The notes beneath the pieces are model-generated. The model saw only the letters and a program-made list of their open reading frames with translations, ran no database searches and was not told the origin of the DNA. Positions 47,346-57,790 of a stretch of 64,000 nt of DNA are shown in pieces (the stretch's first letter is position 1; each line of letters begins with the position of its first letter). The position numbers and the translations under genes are program-made. Source of the DNA: Zeugodacus cucurbitae (Eukaryota > Arthropoda > Insecta > Diptera > Tephritidae); contig NC_071669.1 of the NCBI RefSeq assembly GCF_028554725.1, forward strand, positions 50,547,501-50,611,500. Direction: 5' to 3'.

Positions 47346-48110
47346 GCAAAAAACCCCACCACAGCCCGTTCGACGATACACCGGGATTGATTCGGATTTC
47401 GGATACGACTAAACCTGTCTGGATCGGTAAGTTCTAGTCTAAAAATGCTTTGGTAATTTACTGTGGTCTGAGTGCTAAGGATTCGATGAGGTCGTCTAGC
47501 TAAGCTTGAGTTGCTAAGAAGTCGAAGACTATATACTACTAGTAATAAGGTTCTAGAGTGGCTGAACGGAATTCTAATTTAAAGTCTCAGTAGTGCTCTG
47601 CATTCACACTCGCACTGACATATCGATAATTGAATTGTTTAACAACTGACAACGTTACCACTCCAACTGAAGAGACAACCAGTCGAACAGAGTTGGACTT
47701 CTAATGCCATGGTGCACTTCGAACAGGTGATGACAAATTGCACGTGGCACTCGGGAACCGGTTGGCAACCAGAAGCTAGAAGCCGAACACTCTGCCAAAT
47801 GCAAAATAACAAGGGTCTTCAATGGTACACGCCCAAGTATGGCATTCGCGAGCTCCATTCACCGGCACCCATTCCAAGCTACAAGTTTCGAACATTTCTG
47901 CTATATTCTTATTGCTTTTGTCTTATTGCTCTTTGTGGTGATGGTGCCATGCGTGGTTTGACTTAATAATAAAAGTAAATTTAAAGCTAACTCACCCAGC
48001 AACAGCAACAACGACATAACGTGCGACCGTTGCGGCACACAAGCTGTGTTGGGGTGGGAGGTACAAGAAAAAATGTGAAAAATACAAATTCGAAAATGAC
48101 TCACAGGCAG
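47346..48110. other. Non-coding or unassigned DNA
   Basis: May include more of a decayed retroelement just right of 47345, but frames do not match the knuckle protein. An 85-residue plus frame at 47709-47966 and a 103-residue minus frame at 47992-48303 are open, without recognised motifs. Confidence 0.3.
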
Positions 48111-48740
48111 AAAATGTGAGTGGAATATTAATGCAACGCCAGCTTGCCTCTACGGCGAACGTCAACAACAAAATACCAGAAAAACACCAGCCGTGGCAGC
48201 TTACTGACACTATTCCAAGCAAGCTGGTGGAGCAACTTATCGATGATGTGGGAAGCGCGCACAGAGACGTGAGGCGGGGAGTGACGCAATGCCGTGGAGT
48301 CAAACTACGTTAAGCCGGGGTAAACCAATCTAAACTAAACCGCAGGCCAAAGACACAGGCAAAGAAATACAGACAAAATTGTGTGGATGTTGAGCTCCAA
48401 GCAACCGAGGCAGCGACATTCCAAGCTGACGGCCGTGTTGCGACCGAGAACGACAGCGAGCAGCAAGCAACCATCGCAGCCAAGTACAAAACGACAAGGA
48501 GGCTGGTGGAATCTCGCTGTTTTTTTGTTGCACGACCAAGGCGTCAGAACACGATCGTGGAAGCTGCAAAACCTCCATCGCGCCAGCTCTACTTGCTCCG
48601 CAAATCGCATGTAAACAAGTTCAGAAGATTGCCTCGCTGCTGTTGGTGGATGAACGCAATTTAAATTTGGGTTTTTCGTCACTTCGCCATGTCCGTCGGT
48701 ACGTTATACTAAGTGGGGGATTCCCGCTCTAAGCGCGGCT
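48110..48740. other. G+C-richer block open on both strands, unidentified
   Basis: Several frames of 65-115 residues overlap on both strands between 48110 and 48690. The best balanced in composition is 48383-48664 on the plus strand (93 residues, starting MDVELQATEAATFQADGRVA). No domain, splice site pair or repeat terminus was recognised, and parallel openness of both strands argues for composition rather than coding. It could be a decayed transposable element part or an untranslated exon. Confidence 0.25.
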
Positions 48741-49625
48741 GATAACCACGTAATGGCAAGCATCAACGAGTTCTTCAAAACATTATTTTCATACGGATAT
48801 GCGGCGATTTTTTTTTTTATTTTTTTAGATTTCGATACTCGTCGTCGGCTGGTGTGTATTGATTTTTATCATTATGGTTTTTACCAGTTTGAACTGGACC
48901 AGTGGGTTTTGCCGGTCCATAGTGCAACGCATTCACTCGTTGATAAGCTTACGCGCATTCCTAAATTTGTTCAGTTGTAGTTGTTGCACAGAATATTTAA
49001 ATTATTTAGTGAACTCGATGGTATTTTTCAGCCGGAAATACTTGGGTTACAGTTTTAATTTTGTTTATGCATTTATGATTCTAGAAATATTTGTACATGG
49101 ATTTACACATGAACGAAAAAATTCTGTAAATTATTCATCGCGAAGATTTGTCACTTTTTTACTAAAGTTGATTGCTTTGAAGAAAAAGAGAAAGTTTAAA
49201 TAACTTGTTCGGATTCACTAAATTAGACAAAATCAATAAATTCCCCGATTTATAAATCAGTGGTTTGACCTACTAGAATTAATTCGAAACCTCAATCTCA
49301 AATTCATTGTGACATTTACATATATAGTTCCGATACTGTTCCTTATTTAGAACTTCGATGTTTTTTTCATTTACTTCCTTAAGATTATTTTTTGTGACCC
49401 ATCAATATATAAGAACTAATAACAATGGAATGTCTACTCACGTATTTAACATCACTGAACAGAATCTGGAGCACCTGAAAAGGAAGAAAGAAATATTATA
49501 TTATTTCATGTTAACTAATTCTAAAGGAAACTTAATATAGTCAACTCTGTATTGAATAGGATTACGTTCTATTTACAATTTTTGGAAAGCTTCTTGGTAT
49601 ATATAATTCAAAGGGAAAGGTGTGC
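48741..49625. other. Non-coding A+T-rich DNA
   Basis: A 114-residue frame at 48859-49203 is rich in Phe/Ser/Leu without motifs. Nothing recognised. Confidence 0.35.
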
Positions 49626-50201
49626 TTAAGGTGGTCATCCCATGTGATGGGCTAAAAAAAATTGTTTTTCATAAATTGCTTACTTAACATATCTAGAAGA
49701 TACTAGTAAAGTTATTTGCAGAAATTCAAAGTCGTTTTAAAGATATAGCAGTTAGAAGACGGAGCTGTCAGTTGGCAGCTGGAAACTTTGAACTCGTCTT
49801 TCACAAAACCGTGTCTTTCAAACATTCCTCCATAGTAACTTAAAAACGGCTTGACCGAACGACTTGAAATTTGTGGGGTACATTCGGCACATATAAACGC
49901 ATGGATCTATTATTATTTTCTTCGAAAAATTTGCAATAATTTTTTCAAATGTCTACCAAAAGTCTAATTTAAGGTACATATATTCACTTGATCGTAGTAC
50001 GTTCCATTCATTAAAGTTTTCAGATTTTTCGTTTCCAATAAGCTAATCAGCCGGAATCGTGGAGGAAGTGCGAGACCATTTTTTCAAGGCAGGTGTGTTT
50101 AGAACGCTGTAAATCTTGTTCTATTTCTATTTACTGGTCCTAGAAAAAAATTCTAAAAAATCTCTAAAAAACAGTCCGCCACATGGTTTGACCACCTTGA
50201 A
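49626..50201. mobile_element. TTAA-type MITE-like element with AAGGTGGTCA ends
   Basis: TTAAGGTGGTCATCCCATGTG at 49626-49646 faces an inverted copy whose complement reads TTCAAGGTGGTCAAACCATGTG at 50180-50201. About 17 of 19 bases match across the core. The 575-bp interior is non-coding. The phrase GACCGAACGACTTGAAATTTG at 49853-49873 echoes similar text in the elements at 1702 and 16062. Ends differ from those elements except for the TTAAGG start, so it is a separate subfamily. Confidence 0.65.
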
Positions 50202-51149
50202 GTACAAAAATAGCATGATCCGTATACGATGCCGGATTCCAAATTGTCGGCTCGGATACATAAGTTTTAGATAATGAGAGGTCGGGAGAACCAGGTGACT
50301 TCTGCTATAGGCTTCCAATTCCGATTCTACTTTTTAGAAAACCTTAAGAACAAGGATCTTATGGAGGATATTTTAACTAAATACTGAGCAAACCCAAAAT
50401 ATTTAAATTAGGCGCTAAAGGAGCACTATGACAGTGAAATCTTAATAGTAACTGGATTTTAATTATATATTCTTTGTATAAATTACAGCACTCAAAAAGA
50501 TTTGGTCATACGTCTTATTTAATTTATATCCACTTCAGTTCCTTAGACCCAAACCTGGTGGACTTGATTAGATTTTTGTTGTTCTTTCTAGTGGCCGAAA
50601 ACATTCCCCTAATATTTTTTCGGAACAAAAATGGTTGGCTGTATAAAACTCCGTTTCGTAGTACGGAATGTTTGAAGACCGGTTGATATTTCACGTATTG
50701 TTTTCAGGTGACATGTCCGAGTCTATATTTGAATCTACATAGTACATATGTATGTAGAAACTGGTACACAGAGCTTTGTATTTCTATTCTATTCTGGTAT
50801 CATAAAATCAGGTGTTTAGGAAAGAGTTCACCTTTTTCGGCATCTGACATCTCGAGCGGTTTAAAAGGACAACCGTGTAGCTTCAGGTTTAGACTTTACT
50901 ACTACAAGGGGGCGTGTTTCGGGTTCCATTCAAGAAATGTTGAGCTCCCGGTTTCTTCATAACCCTACAATCGTACATTCCTCTATAAACTCACACATAT
51001 ATAAAACTATTACTCAAAGAACTGTAGAATCGATAAACAATTACTAATTCTCCAAAAAAATATCTATTATGTACTGAGTCTAAATTTAGACCATCTTAGA
51101 AAACTGAAAAAATTAAAAACCAAAATTAAATACCGCTAATTCATCTTCG
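50202..51149. other. Non-coding DNA, nothing recognised
   Basis: Motif-free frames only. Confidence 0.35.
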
Positions 51150-51322
51150 TTGCGACAGTGCGATTCGCAAACGAAAAGGAAAACCAAAAAAAATTCGCAT
51201 GCAAACAACGGAGCAAAAGAGAGAGCCGAGTAAAAAACTCGATTGCAGCTTTGTTGTTGACGCTTTCAAGTGTTCACAGTTTCAAATTCGAGAGAAACTT
51301 CCGCATATTTTGCGGCCACAAT
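51150..51322 (+). other. Possible 5' untranslated exon with ATG at a splice donor
   Basis: The sequence GTTGCGACAGTGCGATTCGC at about 51149-51168 resembles an insect initiator region. About 150 bases of less A+T-rich sequence then lead to GCGGCCACAATG followed directly by GTACGA. This would be an ATG at the end of an exon with a plausible donor (CAATG|GTACGA). A 62-codon frame passes through in another phase without motifs. Suggestive of a transcription start with a split start codon region, but no downstream exon is identifiable, so confidence is low. Confidence 0.2.
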
Positions 51323-52350
51323 GGTACGAAATTTTCTATTAATTAACGACTTGTATGCAAGTTAATTTTCGCAAATGTAAATACACACACGCACACAGCC
51401 GCATTACTGCATGTGAGTAATTTCTGTTTATAAGCGGATGGCATCGCTGAAAACAGAAACAAAAAACACTAAAACAACAACAATAATAGTAATAACAACA
51501 GCAGCAGCAGCGTAGCAAAACATCAAAACAGCTGACGTAAGTGTTGTTGTTGAAAAGAGTAGGTAATTATACAAAAAGTAAAAACGAATGGCTTGAAAAT
51601 AAAAGTCGTCATTTTCGCAGTTATGGTTATTCGTCAAGTTGTTATTTGGTATTTGACGCATTGCCGGGATTTTTTTCCTTTTGCCATTATTTGTGTGATT
51701 TTTAAGTGCGCACAAAGTACAGCAGCACTCATACATACATACATACACATATTTCCGCTGCTCACGTATTGAGACACACACACATACACATATACATAGA
51801 GGCCTGCAGTCGTGTATTTTTTTGTGATTGATTCTCGGAAATTTCCCCGTTTTGTTGAACATAAATGTCAAATCATTATCTAAATTATTGACATTGCATT
51901 GCAGCAACAATATGTATAAAGTTGGCGCCGCGACAAATTGCATACATATTTAGAACTAAACAGTGAAGTCCCTAAGAATGAAAAATTTATATATGTACAT
52001 CTAACTACTAACTTTTGCGGTCAGCCTCCCTTTTCAACTAAACAACTCACCTTTCGCGGTTAAGTCTCGATGATTTTCAATCAGAGTTTCCAATAACGGT
52101 CTATATAAGCTTAATTTATAATACCGGCTCCAACGCTTAGATCTCTGTCCATGTTTCCACCCATTTGTGTTGATCTGCAAGGTTGAAATTTAGTATGACT
52201 GAATAATGAATTTCCGGACAACATTTTTTTAGTAAACAATAGGTCCTGAGATATTCTGTTTTTTCTCACACAAAGGATGTTGACATAGTCAGATCTCCTT
52301 AGCTTTAGAATACAAGTTATTTAAAATTTTCTGAACCGTAATTATTTTAT
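51323..52350. repeat. Microsatellite-rich non-coding DNA
   Basis: CATA runs at about 51731-51750, ACACACACATACACAT at 51774-51790, and CAACAACAACAATAAT near 51472-51490. The 171-residue minus frame at 51428-51943 is Val/Phe/Cys-rich low complexity produced by these repeats and is not called. Confidence 0.5.
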
Positions 52351-52560
52351 TGTTGTTGTTGTAACGGAAGAATATATTATGCGAAGAATTTTGAAAAACG
52401 CTGTCGAGTTAACAGTTTTGGACGGATGCTAAGCCTCGTCTCTTTCGGTTACGTAGAACCCGATTGTCGTAGGAACGGACCCATTTCGACAGTCAAGTTA
52501 CTTCATTAGGAGGGAACAAGGACTCTTAATTCGACAGCATTCCTTACACTAATTGTGGTA
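52351..52560 (-). mobile_element. Retroposon 3'-end-like segment with (CAA)n tail
   Basis: The plus strand begins TTGTTGTTGTTGTAACGGAA, the same junction of (GTT)n and TAACGG that marks the 3' end of the Jockey-type fragment at 47088. It is followed by TTTCGGTTACGTAGAACCCG and GTAGGAACGGACCCATTTCG, phrases that look like non-LTR untranslated sequence. No coding remnant is visible. Orientation is inferred from the tail. Confidence 0.4.
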
Positions 52561-54139
52561 AATCTTTCAGCAATTACAACAACAGCAATTAAAATTAAAA
52601 ATTAAAAATTTTTTTTTTCTATTTTAAACGTAATTGACATTATCTAGAGAGTTCTGAATCAGTTTAGTCATCCGCGAATAGATTTGAAGCAACTCTTTAC
52701 CATTTGATCTACCTTTCATATCTGTTTGTAAGTATAACCCATCAGTATAATACATAGAACTGAGTCCATAGTAGAATCTTCTCAATGTGTAATAAGGAAG
52801 CCTATTTCGTTTATTATACTGCAATCCTAATCCGATTTATTTAATTAGATCCAGTATGAAATCGATAACCTCAACTTTTTCAGGTCTGAAACCAGTCTTG
52901 GAGAATAGGATTGCGTTGCTCCAAAGTGTCTTCCTCGAAACTGGTATTAAGAAAGTTGAAACTTGAAAACTTCCTAGTTCCAGATTTCCATTAAGAAAGA
53001 TCTACTACTTATACATTCATATTCTTTATAGGAAGTAATTCTGATAATAAATCAGCGATCTTACTCTCCGAAAGTTAAAATCTCCTAGTTAAAATCTGTT
53101 TAACATTTCTTATTTCTTGATAAGACTCATACAAAGGACAAAGTCGTCTCATTATCAATAGAATTTTTTCTGGTCAGATTTCACTTTTTGGACAACGGGA
53201 GGCTAGGACACAGTCTTCTCATTATTAACAGACCGGGTCAGATTCTACTTATGGAACAGCTGGATACTAAGAGGCTTTTCACACCCAACGTTGCACGTTC
53301 CTTCCTAGATGTAGATCTAAGTGTGATTTGACTTTTCTTTGTCTGATTGGCAGTCCTTTAACTGCCCATCTTTCCATCTAAGCTTCTATTTTTGGAATGC
53401 TAAAGTCTTTAGAGTTCTTTAAGTAAGATGTATAATAACACCAACATAAACTTATTCTGCCAGCGGAAGTTCTTCCGCTTTCTTTCAACACACGCCTGAC
53501 TGTGCAGCTAAAAGTAAAACACAGTTGTTCGCCTCATCTCATTCAAAATATGACTTCATACATAAAAAAAGAAACAAAAATACCAGAGGAATGAATGAAT
53601 TCTACAAACCGTAAATAGTCATTTCCTACAACACACAAACAACGCACATATTGTATATATGTATGTATGTAGTTCTCTAACTTTATTTTTAGAAGTTCTG
53701 CGAACATACATATTCCACCTGCGCTTAGATAAAATTCCAAAGAAACCACAACAACTCATCCAACTAATAACTTTAGTGTGTTCACTAAAAAATTTGACAA
53801 TGTACATGCATTGAATGCCGGCACGTGTCGTCAGCGACAACTCCCTCCAAGGGGTGCCCAAAGTCTTTTTCCATGCGAAAGTGGAGCAACAATGATGCAA
53901 TGCCACCCAGCGCTTGTCATTGATAAAGCCAAGGCAGGTGGGTAAAATGATACGACGTGGGAAGTATGTATGTATGAATACACATATAACGGTACAACAC
54001 ATTTCTAAGTATCTAGTGTATACCGGAATTGAGTAAATTCGAAGAATTAAAAACCAATTAACATCAACGTGTGACAAACTGATAAAAATTTGTGCTATTT
54101 TGGACTTTTTTGAATATCAATAACATTTCTTATTTTTAT
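52561..54139. other. Non-coding DNA
   Basis: AGCGGAAGTTCTTCCGCT at 53463-53480 is a short perfect hairpin (7-bp stem). A 152-residue minus frame at 53619-54077 has no motif. Nothing else recognised. Confidence 0.35.
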
Positions 54140-54568
54140 TTATACCCACGCAACATGTTGCACAGTGGTAGTATGATTTTGTGGGTAAAATTTCTTGCAC
54201 ATTGTTACTATTACTCAGAAATATATCAGACAATATGAATAGAGCGATATAACTTTCTAATCAGGAACGAGTGTATAGGAGGCTTAAACATTTTTTAAAA
54301 GTGGGTGTGGCTCTAACCCATACCCACTCCTATAATTTACATTTTTCTCATATACCAGTTGAACTATCTCTACTGGTGGTCAAATTGTATTTGAAATCTG
54401 CATACTTCAAGTGAACAAGAGCGAGCCTCACGAACCTCTTCCATAGATATAGAACAATACTTCTTCTGATGAATGGCGGTTTTATAAACTGAAAAGTAAA
54501 ATCGCATGTTGAGGGAACAGATATATAGGTCCTCATATGGATCGGTCCATATGCATGAATAGAGATTT

Positions 54569-54671
54569 TGATATTGACAAGTAGGTTCCAAAAACAGTCG
54601 ATTTATCTTTTCTGTATCCCCCATATATCGTATAAAGCATCAATATGTGAGATTTCCACCGTATATATCGA
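54569..54671 (+). repeat. Left copy of a direct duplication of about 105 bp
   Basis: GATATTGACAAGTAGGTTCC... to ...ACCGTATATATCGA recurs at 55529-55637 with about nine in ten bases alike and a 4-5-base gap. The pair flanks the RTE fragment (54758-55528), far longer than the usual target duplication for such elements. Confidence 0.75.
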
Positions 54672-54757
54672 CTCCCACTGCATCCGGTTCTACGTTACCG
54701 GAGTTTACTCGGATTTTATCCGGTCAAGGGCGGCCCTTTCGACCATCCATCCCTGTT

Positions 54758-55528
54758 TGCAACCGTTTAGCCGGTTATACCCGAATCGACGATAGTGCGC
54801 CACTTCTCTCTCTCCTTCGCAGTTCGGCGCCAGTTGGAGATTCCAAGTGTAACCAGGTCGCTCTCCACCTGGTCTCTCCAACGAAGTGGATGTCTTCCCC
54901 TTCCTCGGCTTTCTCCGGCGAGTACTGCATCGAACACTTTCAGAGCTGGAGTGTTTTCGTCCATTCGGACAACATGACCTAGCCAGCGTAGCCGCTGTCT
55001 TTTTATTCGCTGAACTATGTCAATGTCGTCGTATAACTCGTACAGCTCATCGTTCCATCGTCTGTGGTATCCGCCGTTGCCAATGTTCTGAGGTCCGTAA
55101 ATCTTGCGCAAAATTTTCCTCTCCAAAACTCCTAGTGTCGTCTCATCTGATGTTGACATCGTCCAAGCTTCTACACCATAAAGCGGGACGGGAATGATAA
55201 GCGACTTGTAGAGTTTGATTTTGGTTCGTCGAGAGAGGTCTTTACTGTTCAATTGCCTACTCAGTCCAAAGTAGCACCTGTTGGCAAGAGTGATTCTGCG
55301 TTGGATTTCAAGGCTGACATTGTTGGTGTTGTTAATGCTGGTTCCCAGATAAACGAAATTATCTACAACTTCGAAGTTATAACTGTCAACAGTGACGTGG
55401 GAGCCAAGACGCGTGTGCGCCGACTGTTTGCTTGATGACAGAAGATATTTCGTCTTGTCCTCATTCACCTCCAGACCCATTCGCTTCGCCTCCTTATCCA
55501 TGCGGGAAAAAGCAGAACAAACGGCCTC
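54758..55528 (-). mobile_element. RTE-type retroposon 3' fragment, longest coding remnant
   Basis: The minus strand carries the longest reverse-transcriptase tail in the window. From 55528 it reads EAVCSAFSRMDKEAKRMGLE, NEDKTKYLLSSSKQSAHTRL, NFEVVDNFVYLGTSI (end of the RT domain), then SLIIPVPLYGVEAWTMS, RLRWLGHVVRMDENTP and GISNWRRTAKEREKWRTIVD. The stop follows ITG near 54767. It is one uninterrupted frame, suggesting a young insertion. The YADD core and endonuclease are lost by 5' truncation. An 86-base segment of unknown origin (54672-54757) separates its 3' end from the left duplication. Confidence 0.85.
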
Positions 55529-55642
55529 TTGACATTGACAAGTTGGTTCCAAAAATAGTCGAAATTGGTTTATCTTTCCTGTATGCCCCATATATAGCAT
55601 ATAAGCATCAATATGTGAGATTTTACCGTATATATCGATCAA
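54767..55642 (-). pseudogene. Open frame: repeat read-through fused to RT C-terminus
   Basis: A 291-codon open frame whose first 38 or so codons (MIDIYGKISHIDAYML...) come from the flanking HINE-like repeat, and the rest from the RTE polymerase tail. It is not a host gene; the fusion is accidental. It is listed because its length would mislead gene predictors. All residues diagnostic of polymerase activity lie in the missing upstream part. Confidence 0.85.
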
Positions 55643-55900
55643 TGATTGAGATAAACTATTTAAATTAAGCTACCATGATGTCTATGACATAGTATAGTTT
55701 GGTCCCAAATTTGGACGAAATTGGTCCAGATCTTCTTCATACACCTTTTTATAAAATAATATGTTTAAAATCCTTTTCGATAATCTTGTTCTATATAGAT
55801 CGGTGAGATCTCACTAAAAATCGAATGAAAATATTTGCTACAAGAAAATGGTCTTATCGGTCCATATATCGCACTAGATCAGAGAAAATAAGAGAACTGT

Positions 55901-56793
55901 TGATCTGCCGGACTTTAAAATGTATATGTACTTCGCATACTAAGCTTATATCTCAATGCAAATATGGATATTCATATGTGACCCACAACATTGCTTAATT
56001 TAGTATAATAAATTCGGAGACAATCGGTTCACAGTTTCGTCTTATAACGAGTATTAATTTGATAAGCATGAAATTTTGTAATAAAATTTTGCTGATTTTT
56101 CGAAAAATTTATGTTTTTAATTTGATGTCCCATTTGGACATTGGATTCCCTTAACTTTTTCGTTTATTTTTCAAATTCTTCTGCAATGCCTTTTGATTTG
56201 ATAGGCATACATATGTATCTAAACATGTATGAAAAATCTATTACTATATATTCATTACGATTCTACCATATTGAAATAAACACCTTAATTTACATACAGT
56301 ATGTCAAGAAAGTGTTTTGACAAGACAACATATTTCTCTCATATACTGTACATATGTCCATATATCACAAATGTAAATCTGTAAGCAATATAAATATTTA
56401 TACAAATTCATATGTTTGTATATTTCAAAAACGTGTCGAACTGCTTAGCAATTGCATTGAATCGCTGAATACTCGAGTCACGCGAATTATTTATTAGGCA
56501 TCGTGTTGAGCGGTTAAGCCGAACGAATTGTCTCGTGATCAGGTGGGTTTAATGATTGTGCAATTGACGGCATGAACCAGCATTTTTATTGCTATTTTTA
56601 GCTGCAATTTATTTCGTGTTCTTCATATGACAATATTTGTGATGGCCCGTCTAGTGGAGTTCACTTTAGCTTCCAGCTAAGCAATTATTATCGATAATGT
56701 AAATATAATTTCAAGTTAATTCACACAATCGGTTTTGTTGTTACTGTAGCCAAGAAAGCGCGGCATACGCCTACTTTAGCTTTAAATGCTAGG
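55901..56793. other. Non-coding A+T-rich DNA
   Basis: CATATGTATG-type patches; no gene recognised. Confidence 0.4.
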
Positions 56794-56807
56794 TACTACG
56801 AGATTGA

Positions 56808-57265
56808 CGAAATATCTCCTGTCATCAAGCAAACAGTCGGCGCATTCGCGTCTTGGCTCCCACGTCACTGTTGACATGCATAACTTCGAAGTCGTAGATA
56901 ATTTCGTATACCTGGGCACCAGCATTAACACCGATAATAATGTCAGCCTTGAAATCCAACGCAGAATCATTCTTGCCAACAGGTGCTACTATGGACTGAG
57001 TAGGCAAATGAAAAGTAAAGCCCTCTCTCGACTAACCAAAATCAAACTCTACAAGTCGCTTATCATTCCCGTCCTGTTTTATGGTGCAGAAGCTTGGACG
57101 ATGTCAACATCAGATGAGACGACACTAGGAGTTTTGGAGAGGAACATTTTGCGCAAGATTTATGGTCCTCAGAACATTGGCATCGTCGAATACCGCAGAC
57201 GATGGAACGATGAGCTGTACGAGTTATACGACGACATTGACATAGTTCGTCGAATAAAAAGATAG
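56808..57265 (+). pseudogene. RT C-terminal remnant within the 56808 retroposon
   Basis: An open frame of about 150 codons covers the end of the polymerase domain and the connecting region (FVYLGTSI, YKSLIIPV, GVLERNILRKIYGPQN). It ends at a TAG created at the deletion junction (RIKR then stop). No catalytic motif remains. A minus-strand 106-residue frame over 57063-57383 is the reverse shadow. Confidence 0.85.
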
Positions 57266-57392
57266 TGGCTACGCTGGCCTGATTACACTTGGAATCTCCA
57301 ACTGCCGCCGAACAGCGAAGGAAAGAGAGGAGTGGCGCGCTCTCTTCGATTCTGCTATAACCGGCTAAACGGTTCAACGCCAATTACATACA
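56808..57392 (+). mobile_element. RTE-type retroposon with 14-bp target duplication, internal deletion
   Basis: TACTACGAGATTGA is duplicated exactly at 56794-56807 and 57393-57406, defining a 585-bp insertion. On the plus strand it encodes KYLLSSSKQSAHSRLGSHVT, NFEVVDNFVYLGTSI, KSLIIPVLFYGAEAWTMSTS and YRRRWNDELYELYDDI, then a stop at 57265. About 120 bases present in the 54758 copy (the GHVVRMDEN...RWRDQ part) are deleted, and the text resumes at LGISNW-equivalent sequence. The 3' tail after AACGCCAATT is ACATACAT. Insertion came after 5' truncation by incomplete reverse transcription; the internal deletion made it inactive. Confidence 0.88.
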
Positions 57393-57493
57393 TACTACGA
57401 GATTGATATGAGGTGCACTACTGAAAACCATCAATTTCACCTACCCCATATCTTCGTTCAATTGTCAGTGGAAACCAAGCTCGGCCTTAAAGG

Positions 57494-57790
57494 TCAGCCA
57501 TAGATCCCTGTTGCTCGAGATGATGAACCAGCTGCTTCGCCTAGATGGCTGAAGCTGGGAAATTTAAAGTTCTTCAGTTTTGATCTCACAAAGGCAGGAT
57601 AGTCAAGAAGTAAGTGTCGAGAGGATTCTATCTCGTCTTTTTCTAAAAAACTTTGACAATTCTTAACCCCATTGCGTTAACGTCGATTAGACAGCGACTG
57701 GTTACACCCTCCACAACTAGAACTCCGTTGACGGTGAAGCGCTTATTAGAAACTTGCTAATTCATCACGGACCAAAAGAACTGCGTTAAA
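57494..57790 (-). pseudogene. Non-LTR retrotransposon C-terminus, decayed
   Basis: The minus strand reads DEIESSRHLLLDYPAFVRSK, LKNFKFPSFSHLGEAAGSSS and RATGIYG, then a stop at 57494-57496. ESSRHLLLDYPAF aligns with ESSKHFLLQCPAF of the 43826 element, with the zinc-binding Cys replaced by Tyr. Upstream codons contain stops (VKVF then stop) and at least one frameshift. This is another Jockey/LOA/I-type C-terminal fragment in the opposite orientation, adjoining the RTE insertion. Its 5' limit is approximate. Confidence 0.65.

Larger units (their letters stand above)
54140..55900 (+). mobile_element. Second DINE-1/HINE-like repeat, split by an RTE fragment
   Basis: The head TATACCCACGCAACATGTTG at 54141-54160 parallels the family head TATACTCTCGCAACCTGTTG and also forms a near-perfect short palindrome (GCAACATGTTGC). 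The body has the same style of phrases (GTGGGTGTGGCTCTAACCC, ATCGGTCCATAT). The repeat continues after the inserted RTE fragment from 55529, with ACCGTATATATCGATC and ATCGGTCCATATATCGC-type text to about 55900. No GTCY run and no 3' hairpin were found, so the boundary on the right is approximate and family membership is inferred. Confidence 0.45.

Noticed and set aside
51428..51943. 171-residue minus-strand frame
   Set aside because: Composition is Val/Phe/Cys/Tyr-rich from reverse reading of CAA, CATA and ACAC repeats, with no domain or conserved motif.
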